A program made the position numbers and the translations under genes. From positions 33,137-97,136 of the forward strand of contig DF240886.1 in the NCBI GenBank assembly GCA_000507305.1: a stretch of DNA of 64,000 nucleotides, given 5' to 3'. This document shows positions 24,824 to 33,639 of the stretch, piece by piece (the stretch's first letter is position 1; every line of letters begins with the position of its first letter). The DNA comes from Breviolum minutum Mf 1.05b.01 (taxonomy: Eukaryota; Sar; Dinophyceae; Suessiales; Symbiodiniaceae). The notes below the pieces were generated by a model. The model did not search any database, had not been told where the DNA came from, and saw only the letters and a program-made list of their open reading frames with translations.

Positions 24824-25262
24824 GCTTGCAAAAAGAGGGACACAGGGACACTTGGGCGTTACGGTGCGTGTCTAGCTGGCCGTACCGTTATTGAGCAGTT
24901 CTAGGTGTAAATTGCTTGTTGAGCCATTTTTTCAAGCTGAAAAGAGTGACAAGTCCATCACTGTGTTGGAGCAATTCTGCATGCCAGGACAAGTTTGGTA
25001 ACTACACTGTGCAGCGCATCATCGAACACAGCCGTGGAGACGACTGGCAGGAGTTGCGCCGCCGGATTGAGGTGGGATGGGTTAGCACCATTTCAGTAGC
25101 ATTTCCCTACTACGAAATGCTTTCTTCAAACAAGATGCCAATGGACATTTTGGACATTTGGCCATTTGAGAGGCCATTGAGGAAGATCTGAAGAAATCAA
25201 CCACTGGGAAGCACATCATCTCGGCCTACGAGAAGAAGATGGCAGCTATGGGTGACACATAG
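8895..25262 (+). CDS. Pumilio/PUF RNA-binding protein, 17 exons, host of nested genes
   Basis: Exons: 8895-9198, 9362-9440, 9578-9641, 9849-10022, 10449-10664, 11041-11121, 11280-11351, 11666-11713, 12077-12177, 20402-20480, 20646-20720, 20783-20821, 20954-20995, 21058-21077, 22846-22915, 24988-25071, 25173-25262. All phases agree and sum to 546 codons with stop. The N-terminus is Pro/Tyr-rich (DPYDPY, YYPPPPGYGYG), then Arg/Ser and Lys/Gly-rich. Eight PUF repeats follow in order, with cores EGSRFLQWKL, QFGNFVVQKL, KFGCRVAWRI, MNGNHVIQK, VYGCRIIQR, NHANYVIQCI, VSSNVVEKC and KFGNYTVQRI. PUF proteins bind 3' UTR elements of mRNA to control translation and decay; in dinoflagellates, where control is largely post-transcriptional, this would be a plausible regulator. 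Repeat 5 is split across the 8.2 kb intron: GCRIIQ-R joins LLEHCQLEELQTVLD, so the join is certain. One exon is only 20 bases. The linker between repeats 4 and 5 looks a few residues short, so a tiny exon may be missing near 11.8 kb. Confidence 0.88.
12384..12665. repeat. AT-rich island of degenerate TATA repeats
   Basis: About 280 bases made almost wholly of A and T, dominated by TATA, ATATT and AATATA units with several imperfect inverted repeats able to form hairpins. It lies just inside the long PUF intron, upstream of the nested channel gene. It could be a decayed AT microsatellite, a matrix-attachment-like element or a boundary; nothing in the sequence decides. Confidence 0.9.
13450..18798 (+). 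CDS. Voltage-gated cation channel with EF-hands, nested in PUF intron 9
   Basis: A likely start is ATG 13450 (MAEFHKAGNLQ), ending at 13502, joined in frame to 13728 onward, which carries S1 (WLVNLVAVVIVMLG). From 14055: S2 (IFVVGEVCLGIYTLELMAG) and S3 (ILFDLFTVYLAFF). Exon 15280-15382 carries S4 with regularly spaced Arg (LRLLRVIRVLRVARILQKSR). An exon ending at 15798 has RELQKLVSMMATCLK, then from 15929 S5 (WSFLFCFGFMTIWAMLLVEF). An exon ending at 16674 has the pore loop TVIAGDSWGQ and S6 (FGVLNMIVA), joined to 16897-16985 (VVVDSFAESR). Exons 17573-17731 and 18202-18331 hold two EF-hands (DVSKKGDLTLED; DEDASGSIEKEEF), followed by 18549-18593 and 18754-18798. One six-helix domain is visible, so four subunits would be needed for a pore. 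The pore and EF-hands suggest Na+/Ca2+ permeation with Ca2+ regulation (inference). The exon between S3 and S4 and the last exon are not fixed. Confidence 0.82.
17573..17731 (+). CDS. Channel exon with first EF-hand
   Basis: Exon of the nested channel gene, bounded by AG|G and a GC donor. It encodes FLETIFNRLDVSKKGDLTLE and continues to LEQLFEMM. The loop D-V-S-K-K-G-D-L-T-L-E-D has acidic or polar residues at positions 1, 3, 7, 9 and 12 as expected for Ca2+ binding, although position 5 is Lys rather than Asp or Ser. It joins the second EF-hand exon at 18202 by splitting a Met codon (AT|G). Confidence 0.8.
20402..20821 (+). CDS. PUF exons 10-12 (end of repeat 5, repeat 6, start of repeat 7)
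   Basis: Exon 20402-20480 completes repeat 5 (LLEHCQLEELQTVLDPIV). A 165-base GA-AG intron follows, then 20646-20720 encodes repeat 6 (DNHANYVIQCILERGRFEDK). A 62-base GC-AG intron separates it from 20783-20821 (VITESVLDFAKNK). Every exon starts with G after AG. These exons show that the 3' half of the PUF domain belongs with the 5' half located upstream of the channel gene. Confidence 0.85.
21058..21077 (+). CDS. 20-base PUF micro-exon
   Basis: Encodes EAMPEI plus two bases of a Trp codon. It is placed between a GTAGGA donor at 20996 (after FEIST) and a GTGCAA donor at 21078. It is the only segment found that links repeat 7 (phase 0) to the exon at 22846 (which needs two carried-over bases), giving ...FEIST-EAMPEIW-SALMRAVLG..., a natural helix continuation for repeat 7. 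Confidence 0.6.
22141..22173. repeat. TTC trinucleotide microsatellite
   Basis: Eleven tandem TTC units within the PUF intron 21078-22845. No coding role is visible. Confidence 0.9.
23007..23069 (-). pseudogene. Antisense fragment of nuclear LSU (28S-type) rRNA
   Basis: Read on the - strand, about 60 bases match the highly conserved peptidyl-transferase-centre segment of eukaryotic cytosolic LSU rRNA, including the stretch GTTACCACAGGGATAACTGG followed by CTTGTGGCAGCC. The CTTGTGGCAGCC variant is the eukaryotic nuclear form rather than a bacterial or plastid one. Similarity fades abruptly on both sides. It lies inside the PUF intron 22916-24987, just upstream of the intronless phosphatase-like ORF. 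It is far too short to be a functional rRNA gene and is best read as an inserted scrap. Confidence 0.8.
23275..24645 (+). CDS. Intronless HAD/NIF-type (FCP1-like) phosphatase-like protein, nested in PUF intron
   Basis: An open frame of 456 codons from ATG 23275 to TAG 24643-24645, entirely inside the PUF intron 22916-24987. The start (LFKAGLRDGDGLTISRA) resembles the end of a ubiquitin-like fold, so upstream sequence may be missing. Next is a Cys-rich module with CKVCGG, CCPGQGPMCASC and CLVC, probably zinc-binding. The core then has FDLNDLLFC at the position of the HAD motif I, a middle TRWLYPRPGLGELLQFL, GIYSTMTFKNAF, and a late LLVDEFAPR at the motif III position. This order fits the NLI-interacting factor/FCP1 family, which dephosphorylates phosphoserine. 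The usual DxD is DxN here, so catalysis may be impaired. A C-terminal helical tail follows. The absence of introns suggests a retrocopy. The 201-codon frame on the opposite strand is a shadow. Confidence 0.65.
   Translation: MKSSLVDPNQLFKAGLRDGDGLTISRAIRMGADDERAQRMRLSQENVQCLAENLQRVPESESMISDLVPEQSEEPRTLDTLEGRMETCKVCGGEEMSEDMFDFCCPGQGPMCASCNEARQKCLVCFAETPGRPRKASYSRVENQQIVTLLFDLNDLLFCLGKDGVCYGCPLSGLQPDSSSKVPVHNLPSMLAHCVPLEAPFGQRSCPEVVPLARPEGYRKVFTRWLYPRPGLGELLQFLIAEKERKGLDWGIYSTMTFKNAFSNFKLVLENQSHLNILNVNEGADNQCTLKSPGFEQKIWFFAQEECEGDSDLKYNTGNVGQLQSPNVFAKTGPHTVIVLPNAKKSKLVRQHSLLVDEFAPRQLREMSPGTASESQSQWQERLQTVIRKLQDEPLALEQSLHEENLRFVLDKRHQAWLGPARQLIVDSLAENDKQRAKLTVQLSLIFGHALALWTF
24768..24822. repeat. 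AAC trinucleotide microsatellite
   Basis: About 18 tandem AAC units, between the stop of the nested phosphatase-like ORF and PUF exon 16. Poly-Thr and poly-Leu readings across it are artefacts. Confidence 0.92.
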
Positions 25263-27045
25263 GGACCAGAGCCAGGACTAGATGCCAGATCCCATCGTGA
25301 GACAAAGCCACAGATAATTGTAGACTCATAGGGTTGTCATAGGGTAGATATCATAGATTCATGGACTGGATATATCGTATGGATTCCTACCCTAAATTTT
25401 GCCATACTTTTTTTGAACCTGATAGTTAGTCTTCATGATGGCAGCTTCCTGTCCTAACATTGAAAAGAGCATGGAAAGACATGCCCTAAGCAGTAGCTGG
25501 GGATCTGGCACTAATGCGAGCTACAGGCGAAATTGCTTTATCGACTAAGGATGGTCAAGGGAGGTGCCCATGGATCCCAAGAGTCCAGAGACTGCAACAA
25601 TTCAAAGAACTAACTGTGTCCAACAAAAAATTCAAACCACCTTCAACCTGGGCAAAAAGAACCAACAGCAACAGGATTCGGGATGATTCTTTTTTCATCA
25701 ACCGAAATGGCAAAGCTGAGCTAAATGGCACCTCCATTCCCGGCATTGGCCCTGATGCCACGCTGGTTCGGCGGCAAGGTTCAAAAAGTCGTGCTTGACA
25801 ATGTTTTGATTGACTGCTGACTCCTTGAACACTGAAAGCCGCCAAGAATCACCAGTGAGATTCCCATTTCTGGTTGGAATTGTCAAATTGTTGGAATGGT
25901 TGGAGGATGGGGCCGGGGTGGTTTCCTTGTTGGAAATGTAGTAGTGTGACATGACTCAGCTCCAATGGTAAGATCAAAGTGGACAGCACTTCGATTCAAG
26001 TGGCCAAGGTCCAAGTGAGAGCGGAGCTAGCGAGAGAGTCCTGGCCAATGTGCTAGCGGACGTAGCCTGACCAAGCGGAAATGCTCCAGAAGATCTAGAG
26101 CATTGGCTCGACCCCCCTATGGCCACCCGAGCATGGGAGCTTGCACCGTGGCAAAGCTACAGGAAAGAAGATGGCGGTTCACGCGCACACAAATCCATTG
26201 CAAGCAACATGACGCTCATGAGGAAAGGACATAGGTTCAGCGCTTCAGGCACAAAGATTGTCAGGTGTTGCAATTGCTGTTGGGAAGTCGCTCTTTCTTG
26301 CCACTCACCCAATGCAAGCACTTCATCCAGATGGTTTTCCAACTTCTTTACCGGTACCTTCCATGAATGCCTCATTGCGATTGCTGGTGTTCCCTTGAAT
26401 GAGCAGCATAAGCTGTCATGCGCATGGCCCGCATGGCACAAAAACCTATATAATAGATGGATATACTGTAGCTTTTTGTGCTCGACGGCCGGGTGTTTTG
26501 CTCGGAACGCCGCAAAGCCCCGGACTAGGAACACGTCCATTGAAGATGTCTAGGCTCTTCGCACAGGCATGGCCCAGACACTGAAAATCTCATGGTGCTG
26601 GGAGTTTATGATGGCTCCTTGGCCCTTGGCAGTTGGGAGTTTTGTAAGTCGTGATCATTGGGTGATGGCACCATGCTGCTATGGCAACTTGAGAAGGGAA
26701 AGTCTTTTTGTAGAAGTTGGCGCTTGAAACGACATTGCCCCGCTTTTGTGTCAGGAGGATGCAACGTTGGGTGCCAAGATAGATTTCAATAGGTTTCATG
26801 TCTGACTGGGAAGGCATATGGAAGTCTGATATTTCTGGCACAAACCAAGCGACAGAAGCAAGAGGTTTATGACTCGCTGTGGCTGTTTGTTGCTGCCAAT
26901 GCGTCCACGTAGCTGTCCCTTGCTCAACCGGATCACACGATTTTTCATGTAGATCAAGATAGGATCCATTCGAAAGCCCAGCAATCAACGGATGTAGACT
27001 ATATTTTTCCTCAGCGCTGAGACTGTGCGCCACACATTTTGGCAC

Positions 27046-27102
<57 letters not shown>

Positions 27103-27155
27103 AAATCATAATCAGTCTTCTCCACCCCTCTCGGGTGTCTTCACTTTTGTTTCAG
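25263..27155. other. Intergenic region between PUF and ankyrin genes
   Basis: Nearly 1.9 kb with no supportable gene. The frames at 25514-25798 and 26119-26553 are open but have no recognisable family, no consistent AG|G boundaries and no repeat structure. A long CAT microsatellite lies at 27045-27103. Confidence 0.5.
27045..27103. repeat. CAT trinucleotide microsatellite
   Basis: About 19 tandem ATC/CAT units. The poly-Met reading on the - strand is a translation artefact. Confidence 0.93.
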
Positions 27156-27156
27156 G
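27140..27156 (+). promoter_or_regulatory. Probable trans-splice acceptor of the ankyrin gene
   Basis: A pyrimidine-rich run (TCACTTTTGTTTCAG) ends in AG directly before GTCCCC, 20 bases upstream of ATG 27177. Position and composition fit the spliced-leader acceptor that dinoflagellate mRNAs use. It could instead be an ordinary intron acceptor if an upstream exon exists. Confidence 0.45.
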
Positions 27157-27176
27157 TCCCCACTGCATTGTCCGCC

Positions 27177-30100
27177 ATGACGAGCAGCCTTTTGGCAGCG
27201 CTGAAGAGTCAGCAAGGGAAAGGTACTACCGTCACTGTCTATCCCTTGATCGAGGCTTGTTTTTTTTTTTTCCGATGCTTGATGTATGTGATTTGAGTTT
27301 GTAGGTATCTATCAAAGTTGATTCTGTGAAGAACCGGGTGAAGGTGATCAAAAGTGCAAAGTAGCAAGACATCTTTCGGATGTCAGGCAGCCAAGAGTGG
27401 TTCAGATGATGCTTGTCATCGTGCTCTCAAGGAGCGTGCCGGAAGCGAGTCTGTAAGATGGAGACGTCAGCATCGTAAAAGACTTTGGGGAGGCTTCTGG
27501 TGGGGGTGCCTCTCGCCCTCAAGACATTTTTTGGACGGGACGCTTAAAAAAACACCTTCCCACAGTTCAAACCCATTTCGAATGGGCACGAGGGGTAGTT
27601 TTCTACGCTCCGTGAGGAGCCCAAAGTCAAAGTCGATCAGAAGGACACTGAAGGAATGAGTGCTTTGATGTATGCTGCAGAGATGGGACATTATCATGCA
27701 ACTTGGTTAACTTGACTCAGATTTTGATTTCTATCTTGAGATTGTCCAATGGACATAATGGACAACCCTTCCTGTGCTTGAATCTCCAGCCTGCAGAGCC
27801 CCTTCCAAGTTGCGTTTCTAGTTGCACTGCACTTAGGTGGTGAAGTTTCTGGTTGAGAATGGGGCCAGAATCTCGGCCAAAGATGATGCTGGAGAAACTT
27901 CCTTGATGAAAGCCTGCGACTTGGACGAGCACAAGCAGGGGAAGTGGCTGAGTTTGTTTTCCTAGAAAGAAGTGTGAAGCTCCTTCGCAGCGGCACTTAT
28001 GTATCTATCTATCTATCTATCTATCTATCTAAATACTATGTAGATGATGAATTGGACTCAAATCTTCTGTGGCGATATGTTCACAAATCATGAATGATGG
28101 TGCACATTGCCTTTTGACCCTGAGAAACCTATGTGCCAACCCTGCGCAGTCAGTAACCAAACCCTCCCATCTCGTTAGGTAAAGCTGGCCACAGTGACAT
28201 CATCAAATTTCTCATCGATTCACAGCTGACGCAGCGAAGCTCGGTGAAATTTGGTCCATCCATGAATTTTGATCAGTCCATCACTGGAATTCACAGGAAT
28301 CACTGGCATCCAAGGTAAAAAAAATGGGACAACCATGATGGGTTCCGATATGCAGAAGAATACGCGCCTGGACCGCCAGAGGATTTTGGATGTCAAAGAT
28401 GATGATGGGGTGACTGCATTGATGATGCTTGGATCATTTAAGACAACGGGATCCTGTGTTTGGGGGAGTTCTGGATCCAAAATTCATCAGATTGTGGTGG
28501 GATTCCACCTTGTCACCACCCACCTCAGCCTCAGCATTGTCGGTTGCATGCAATTCTGGTAAATGTCTGTGATAATATGTTATGATTTTTCAAGTGATTG
28601 AAGGATATTCAGAGTACTATATAATATTGAATAATATTATTTTATGTCTTGATATTTCAGGAGATTTGACCATTATTATATTTCTCTTTGAATTCCACAT
28701 GCTTTATTGCGGAAGATACATCATATATCATCTTATGTACACAACATTAACTGATTACTGTATTACCTTGTTTTTTATTGCAACGTTTTGAAGACCTGGA
28801 CAAAATCGCACCGGTTAGGATGTTGAAAGACGGTAGTGAATCGGATGTTCAAAATTTTCCAAAGGCATTGCCATCTTGTTTCAATTACGATTAGTGGAGC
28901 TGCTGAGGAAGACAGCTGAGAATGATGAAGGAGAGGTCTTGCGGCTTTTGATAGACGAAGGTGCTTCCTTAGAAGCTCATTTGCAGGGAGCAGTGAAACC
29001 GTTCCCAGTGTATAGCTGTTGTATTCTGATGCCAACAAGGATAGATGAATTATGATTATGATAAGTCGTTTATGTACGTGGAAAAGAAGAGAAACGGTTG
29101 AAATCCATAATCCATCAACTGTTGACAATTGCAAAATTGGAAGGGTGTGTCAGTGTCCAGCCCTATGGTTCCTGTATGTTTTTAGAGATGACTTACAGAT
29201 GTGGGTATGTGGGGATGTGAGGTGGGAACGTCCCAGTTTGGCAGTATGTGCCAATATGATTCAACATGTCATCAGGTTTCATCTACCTACCTACCAACCA
29301 TGGCAGGTTGAAACATGAAAGATACATCCATTTTGGAGCATCAAAGGTGTCTATTTTTGGGCATGGAATTTTCGGAACCAAAGTTGATTCGGATCTGCCA
29401 AGCCTCGGAGTCGGCGTTGCTAAGGATCTCAAGGATGATCATGGCTGGACTGTATTGATGTGGGCCGCGCTGGCTGGAAGTCTCGATATTTGTGATTCTG
29501 GGCAAGCGTTGAGAGCTGACAGGAGGTACCCATAAGACATCATAGGAATGTTAAGAACCATCACTCTTCTTATCACTTATCATGTCCTGCCTGTTGGCTA
29601 CACCTATTGTACCTTTGATGAAGACCCTGGCATGGGTGCAATGATCCAACTCTTGTTTCTAGCAGGCACATGTGGGCAGTACGAGGTGACGTGAGCATCA
29701 GCATAGGTAGCTAGGTCAGCTAGGTTTCCTTGAAAATGAACTGATAGAGTTTGTGATCGTGCTACCCAGGAACTCCTGGTGAAGACCCATGACGCGGCAC
29801 TAGATTATTCTACAGAGCGAGGGGAGAATGCCCTGATGAAGGCTGCAGCCAACGGGCACTGGGACCCTGGGTCAAATTGAGAGAAACCATGGGTTGCATA
29901 TGTGTTTAAATCCAACCCACTCTCAGTTTCAGTTTTTGGGAAAGGAATGTGTAGCCACAAGAATTGCTTGACATCGTCATTCTCCCCCAGCTGTGTGCAC
30001 TAAGGATGTTTGCGAATACCTGCTGGAGGAAGGTGCAAAGGTAAGGCCAAGGGATGAGAGTACGGGTTCAAAGCTAAGAAAGCTGTAGCGGATCGCCCCT

Positions 30101-31619
30101 CTGCGGCTGCTTGCAGGTGAACCAGCTAGATGCAGAACATCAGACAGCCTTGATGTGGGCTGCTGCTTTTGGCCACTCCACAGTGGTACAGGGTCTAATT
30201 GGCAGAGAAGCCAAGGCAGGGAAGACGAGATTTCTTTGTTGCAAGTTGTGTATCGGCTTCGATGACTCACGGATGGCCTTTTGACCCCTTGGCCCTTCTC
30301 CAAACCGTCATTGTCCAGGCCATTGGTTCTTAAAGGTTATTTTTTGTTTTTTCCCTTTTGAGGTGGATCTGCTGTGCAAGGGCGGCAAGACAGCGCTGAT
30401 GATAGCATGCACCTTGGGACGTGAAGCGGTTGTGGCAGAAGCTCGCTTGCAAGCGCAGAATTCCGATGCCTCCTTGAAAGTACCAAATTGTTCGGATCAA
30501 TGACTTTTGGGATTTATGATATGCATTGCATTTACATACTAAGTTAAATGTATGTAAAATGTTAATTTTTGTTTCCTTTTTTCCCTTCCAGGCCCACTTT
30601 AGCTGTCTTCTCGGTAACGGCTTAGAGTGTTTGGGGGTAGTTGGTGTTTGTCACCCTTGGGCTACAAGGAACCGTTTAGTTACATTTGATCACTAGACCC
30701 TTTCACACCCTTTGTCACCTTCGTCATCTTTGCGGCCTTAGCTTCGTTGATAGACCGTTTAAGGACCTTTTGGGTAGCAAGGCCAAAGTGGAGCATCAAG
30801 ATTCTGAAGGTCACAACTCCCTCTTTGGAGCGATCCAATGTGGCAGTCAGGTGTGGTTTCTGGTAGTAGTGTGTATTTTTTGGGAGAGAATTTTGGTGGT
30901 GAACCTCTTTGGGAATCTGGAATATGGAGAGATCTGGAGAGTCAACATTTTTCTAAAAAGATATACTGTTGAGGGAAGAAATCCTGCTTATGAAATCATA
31001 TGAAACATGGGATTATTGTCAGAATTGTCAGTATCAACTGGTGCAGGATTTCTTCCATCTTTTTAAATATATTGAGTTGGATTCAGTTTCCACCTGTTAC
31101 ACCTGAGTTTTTCAGATGCCAGGAGCTTGTTACCATGCTGCTACAAGCCCGCTGCCCCTTGGAGGTGCCAATTAGGGAAAGTAAACGGTCAGAAACGACA
31201 TCATATGTCGTCTTATGGAGAGAAACGCAGATGGCCTGGCAATTCCGGACCCGCTTCAGGCTCACAGCAAGAAGGGTGAGACGCCCCTGATTTGGGCTGC
31301 CATGCAGCAACAGCTTGACTGCACGAAGGTCTTGATCGCTGCGCGAGCCAATTTGAATGCACAGGTGGAGGGGGTTGATGGGAAAGCTTGGGCAGGTACT
31401 GTGAGACAACCGACTTCTTAGACCAAATGAAAGTGTGAAAATTTGAAAATCCGTGGAAGGACGAAAATGGGCAGAAAGCTCTTGACCATGCCGAAGGGAC
31501 CTTAAACAGCAAGGCAGGGGCTTGTGCAGTGATGCTTGTGCACAGGGAAGAGCTGAGTTTCGGCCTTTGACTGTTTGGAGGTCGTAGAGGTGCTCCGGCA
31601 AGCCATGAGAGCGGCATCA
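27177..31619 (+). CDS. Ankyrin-repeat protein, many short exons
   Basis: ATG 27177 begins MTSSLLAALKSQQGK. Successive exons each carry part of an ankyrin repeat: near 27600 (DTEGMSALMYAAEMGHYH), 27838 (VVKFLVENGARISAKDDAG), 28180 (GHSDIIKFLIDS), 28380 (LDVKDDDGVTALMM), 28890 (EVLRLLIDEGASLEAH), 29430 (KDDHGWTVLMWAALAGSLD), 29790 (ERGENALMKAAANGH), 30010 (VCEYLLEEGAK), 30118 (VNQLDAEHQTALMWAAAFGH), 30370 (GGKTALMIACTLGREAVV), 30780 (EHQDSEGHNSLFGAIQCG), 31120 (QELVTMLLQARCPLE) and 31270 (KKGETPLIWAAMQQQLDCTK). The end is near 31570-31619 (CLEVVEVLRQAMRAAS, then TAA). At least a dozen repeats are visible, implying a protein-binding scaffold; no catalytic domain was seen, and no partner can be named. 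Confidence 0.8.
28003..28030. repeat. TCTA tetranucleotide microsatellite
   Basis: Seven tandem ATCT/TCTA units inside an ankyrin-gene intron. Confidence 0.88.
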
Positions 31620-33600
31620 TAAAAGTGGTGCCAAATGCACGGATGCTACACACGGTGTGAAACAGCCCGTGGGACTGGATCCGGCCCTATAGCATGGGCA
31701 CTGGAAAAGAACTCATGCCCTAAACTGTGATGGTAGTGTCGGTCTTCAAATTGGAAGTGTGGAAATAGATCTTGATAGCTAAACAAGCCAAAGATACCAT
31801 GATATCTTGAGCAGATTATGCAGCTTGTTTGGCAATTGATCGGGGAAGTTGCCAGGTGAGTGCTAGGTCTCTCAGACTCATGTGCCAATACAGTTCTACA
31901 ATGTTGCCCTAAGAACCCCAAAACAAGAACCCCAGGCCCCACGCCATCAAGCTGTGGTGTACAGTGTACTGAGGTCTTGCAGCTCTGTACTGTCCAATGG
32001 TGCGCAGTGGGTGGTGGAAAACAGGGCCGTAGGGAATGTAGGGGATTTGTGTTTCTACCATGGTTTCCTAGAATCTGCAGCTGAAAGCTTCCCAGGCAGC
32101 CCTGACTCTGAAGCTTCCTGGCAGATCATCCGGGAGCCTTCATTGACGGCGCCAGGAATGCCCAAGAAAATGTCCTGTGGAATGGAGACCGATTTTTTTT
32201 TGAATGAATGAATGGAATGGAATGGAATGGAATGAAATGAAGGAATGACTGACTTAGCGCATGATTGAACAGTTCGGGCGTCTCTTCGAGAGGGTTTTGG
32301 AGTTGTGCTCGCCAGAGAGGGAAAGGCTGATTCATTTAATGAGGAATTGAGGGCTGCAGGCCTTTTGCCACTCCGAGGTTGTCTGCCTTTTCCAGTGGCA
32401 CAGTCAGGCAAGTTGCTGGGAAATTGACACCTGCATGTGCTAGATTCTGGAGATTGATACGGAGATGAATCTAGATCATATGAACCTAGCTATAGTAGTA
32501 CAGATAAATAGATATGTATATATATATATATAGGTATATATATATTCATAAATACGTAGAATTGAAGATGCATATCAGATAATAAGACTTTGGTACCCTG
32601 AAGTTTTGACAAGGGATGTTCGAGAAGTCCACCAGGGCAGGGGGGTTTCACAAGAGCTATGATCTGATAGAACTGATTTATACCCTCTATAAATTACTAC
32701 AGTAGGTAAATACTTGCATACAGTATTTATGATGTATTTATATATGTACTAGGTATAGCTGCCGCAGTAGTCAATTTGCAACTATGAAAGCTGGAGTCTG
32801 TGAATAGTGTAGTGGAGTCTTTCACTATTTTGCCACGTATCTGTTGGTGACAAGAGTTCCATCCAATCAGCTTTGAAACCATTGGTGAAGCCTTGGTGAA
32901 TAGATACTCGGATGCGAATTTTCAGATATGGATCATGGTGTGGCTTTTGGCTCGAAAGCCCTTAGCCCGGCCGTTTTTTTGGGGGGGAGCTTGCCGCCAA
33001 GTCGGCGTGGAGTCTGGGGCCGATTTGTTTCACTGAGGCTGGGGGTTTTTCGAGGCTGATTTCCATCGTAGGTTGATGGCGAGATTATCACCATGGCAAT
33101 ATTAGATAGAATATTATATGAACATGACAGATAAGGTTCAATCTTTAAGAGTACTACCAGATATGGCAAAAAAATATGTTTGTAGACTATATCTGCACAT
33201 TGTATTTTGTAGCAGCCATACGATGTTTCCATTCTGCATGCATGTAAAGTCTAGTTGAGAGAAGCCAGTGAAACCCTGCAACTCTTTCGTCTCTGTTTTA
33301 GCTGAGACTGGAACGACCTCAGGCCTCATGGCCTGGAATTGTGGCTTGTTGCTTGGCTTGGTAGATATATTTTTTGGACCTCAAGGAAGACTCTTTTGCC
33401 GCGGTTCAAGGGCAGGGAAGCACCGAAGCTGCCATGATCATGAGAAGCTTAGGTTTTCGGCGCAGCCGGCCCCGCCGATAGAAAGGCCTGAAAAGGGCGG
33501 GAAAGGATGAGCAAGAGCCAAACCTAATGCCAAACTGGGCGCCATTCCTCTATTCTGAGAGTTGATGGACCGAGCCTGGGTCATTGTTCCCTCATGTGGC
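31620..33600. other. Intergenic region with GAATG/GGAAT repeat
   Basis: About 2 kb with no supportable gene. At 32200-32250 there is a short array of GAATG/GGAAT units, and around 32500-32760 several TATA-rich runs. Isolated open frames, for example 31882-32211, lack family similarity and splice context. Confidence 0.5.
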
Positions 33601-33639
33601 AGGAATTTTTGCGGAAGGTAGTGTGACGGAACCTGTTGT

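Noticed and set aside
26590-27102. 170-codon - strand frame beginning with poly-Met
   Set aside because: The start is the CAT microsatellite, and the remainder has no recognisable domain.
32941-32960. TTTTGGCTC resembling part of the dinoflagellate spliced leader
   Set aside because: Only about nine bases match, with the rest diverged and no gene start adjacent; chance similarity is likely. I saw no convincing relict leader elsewhere, although a full scan was not possible by eye.
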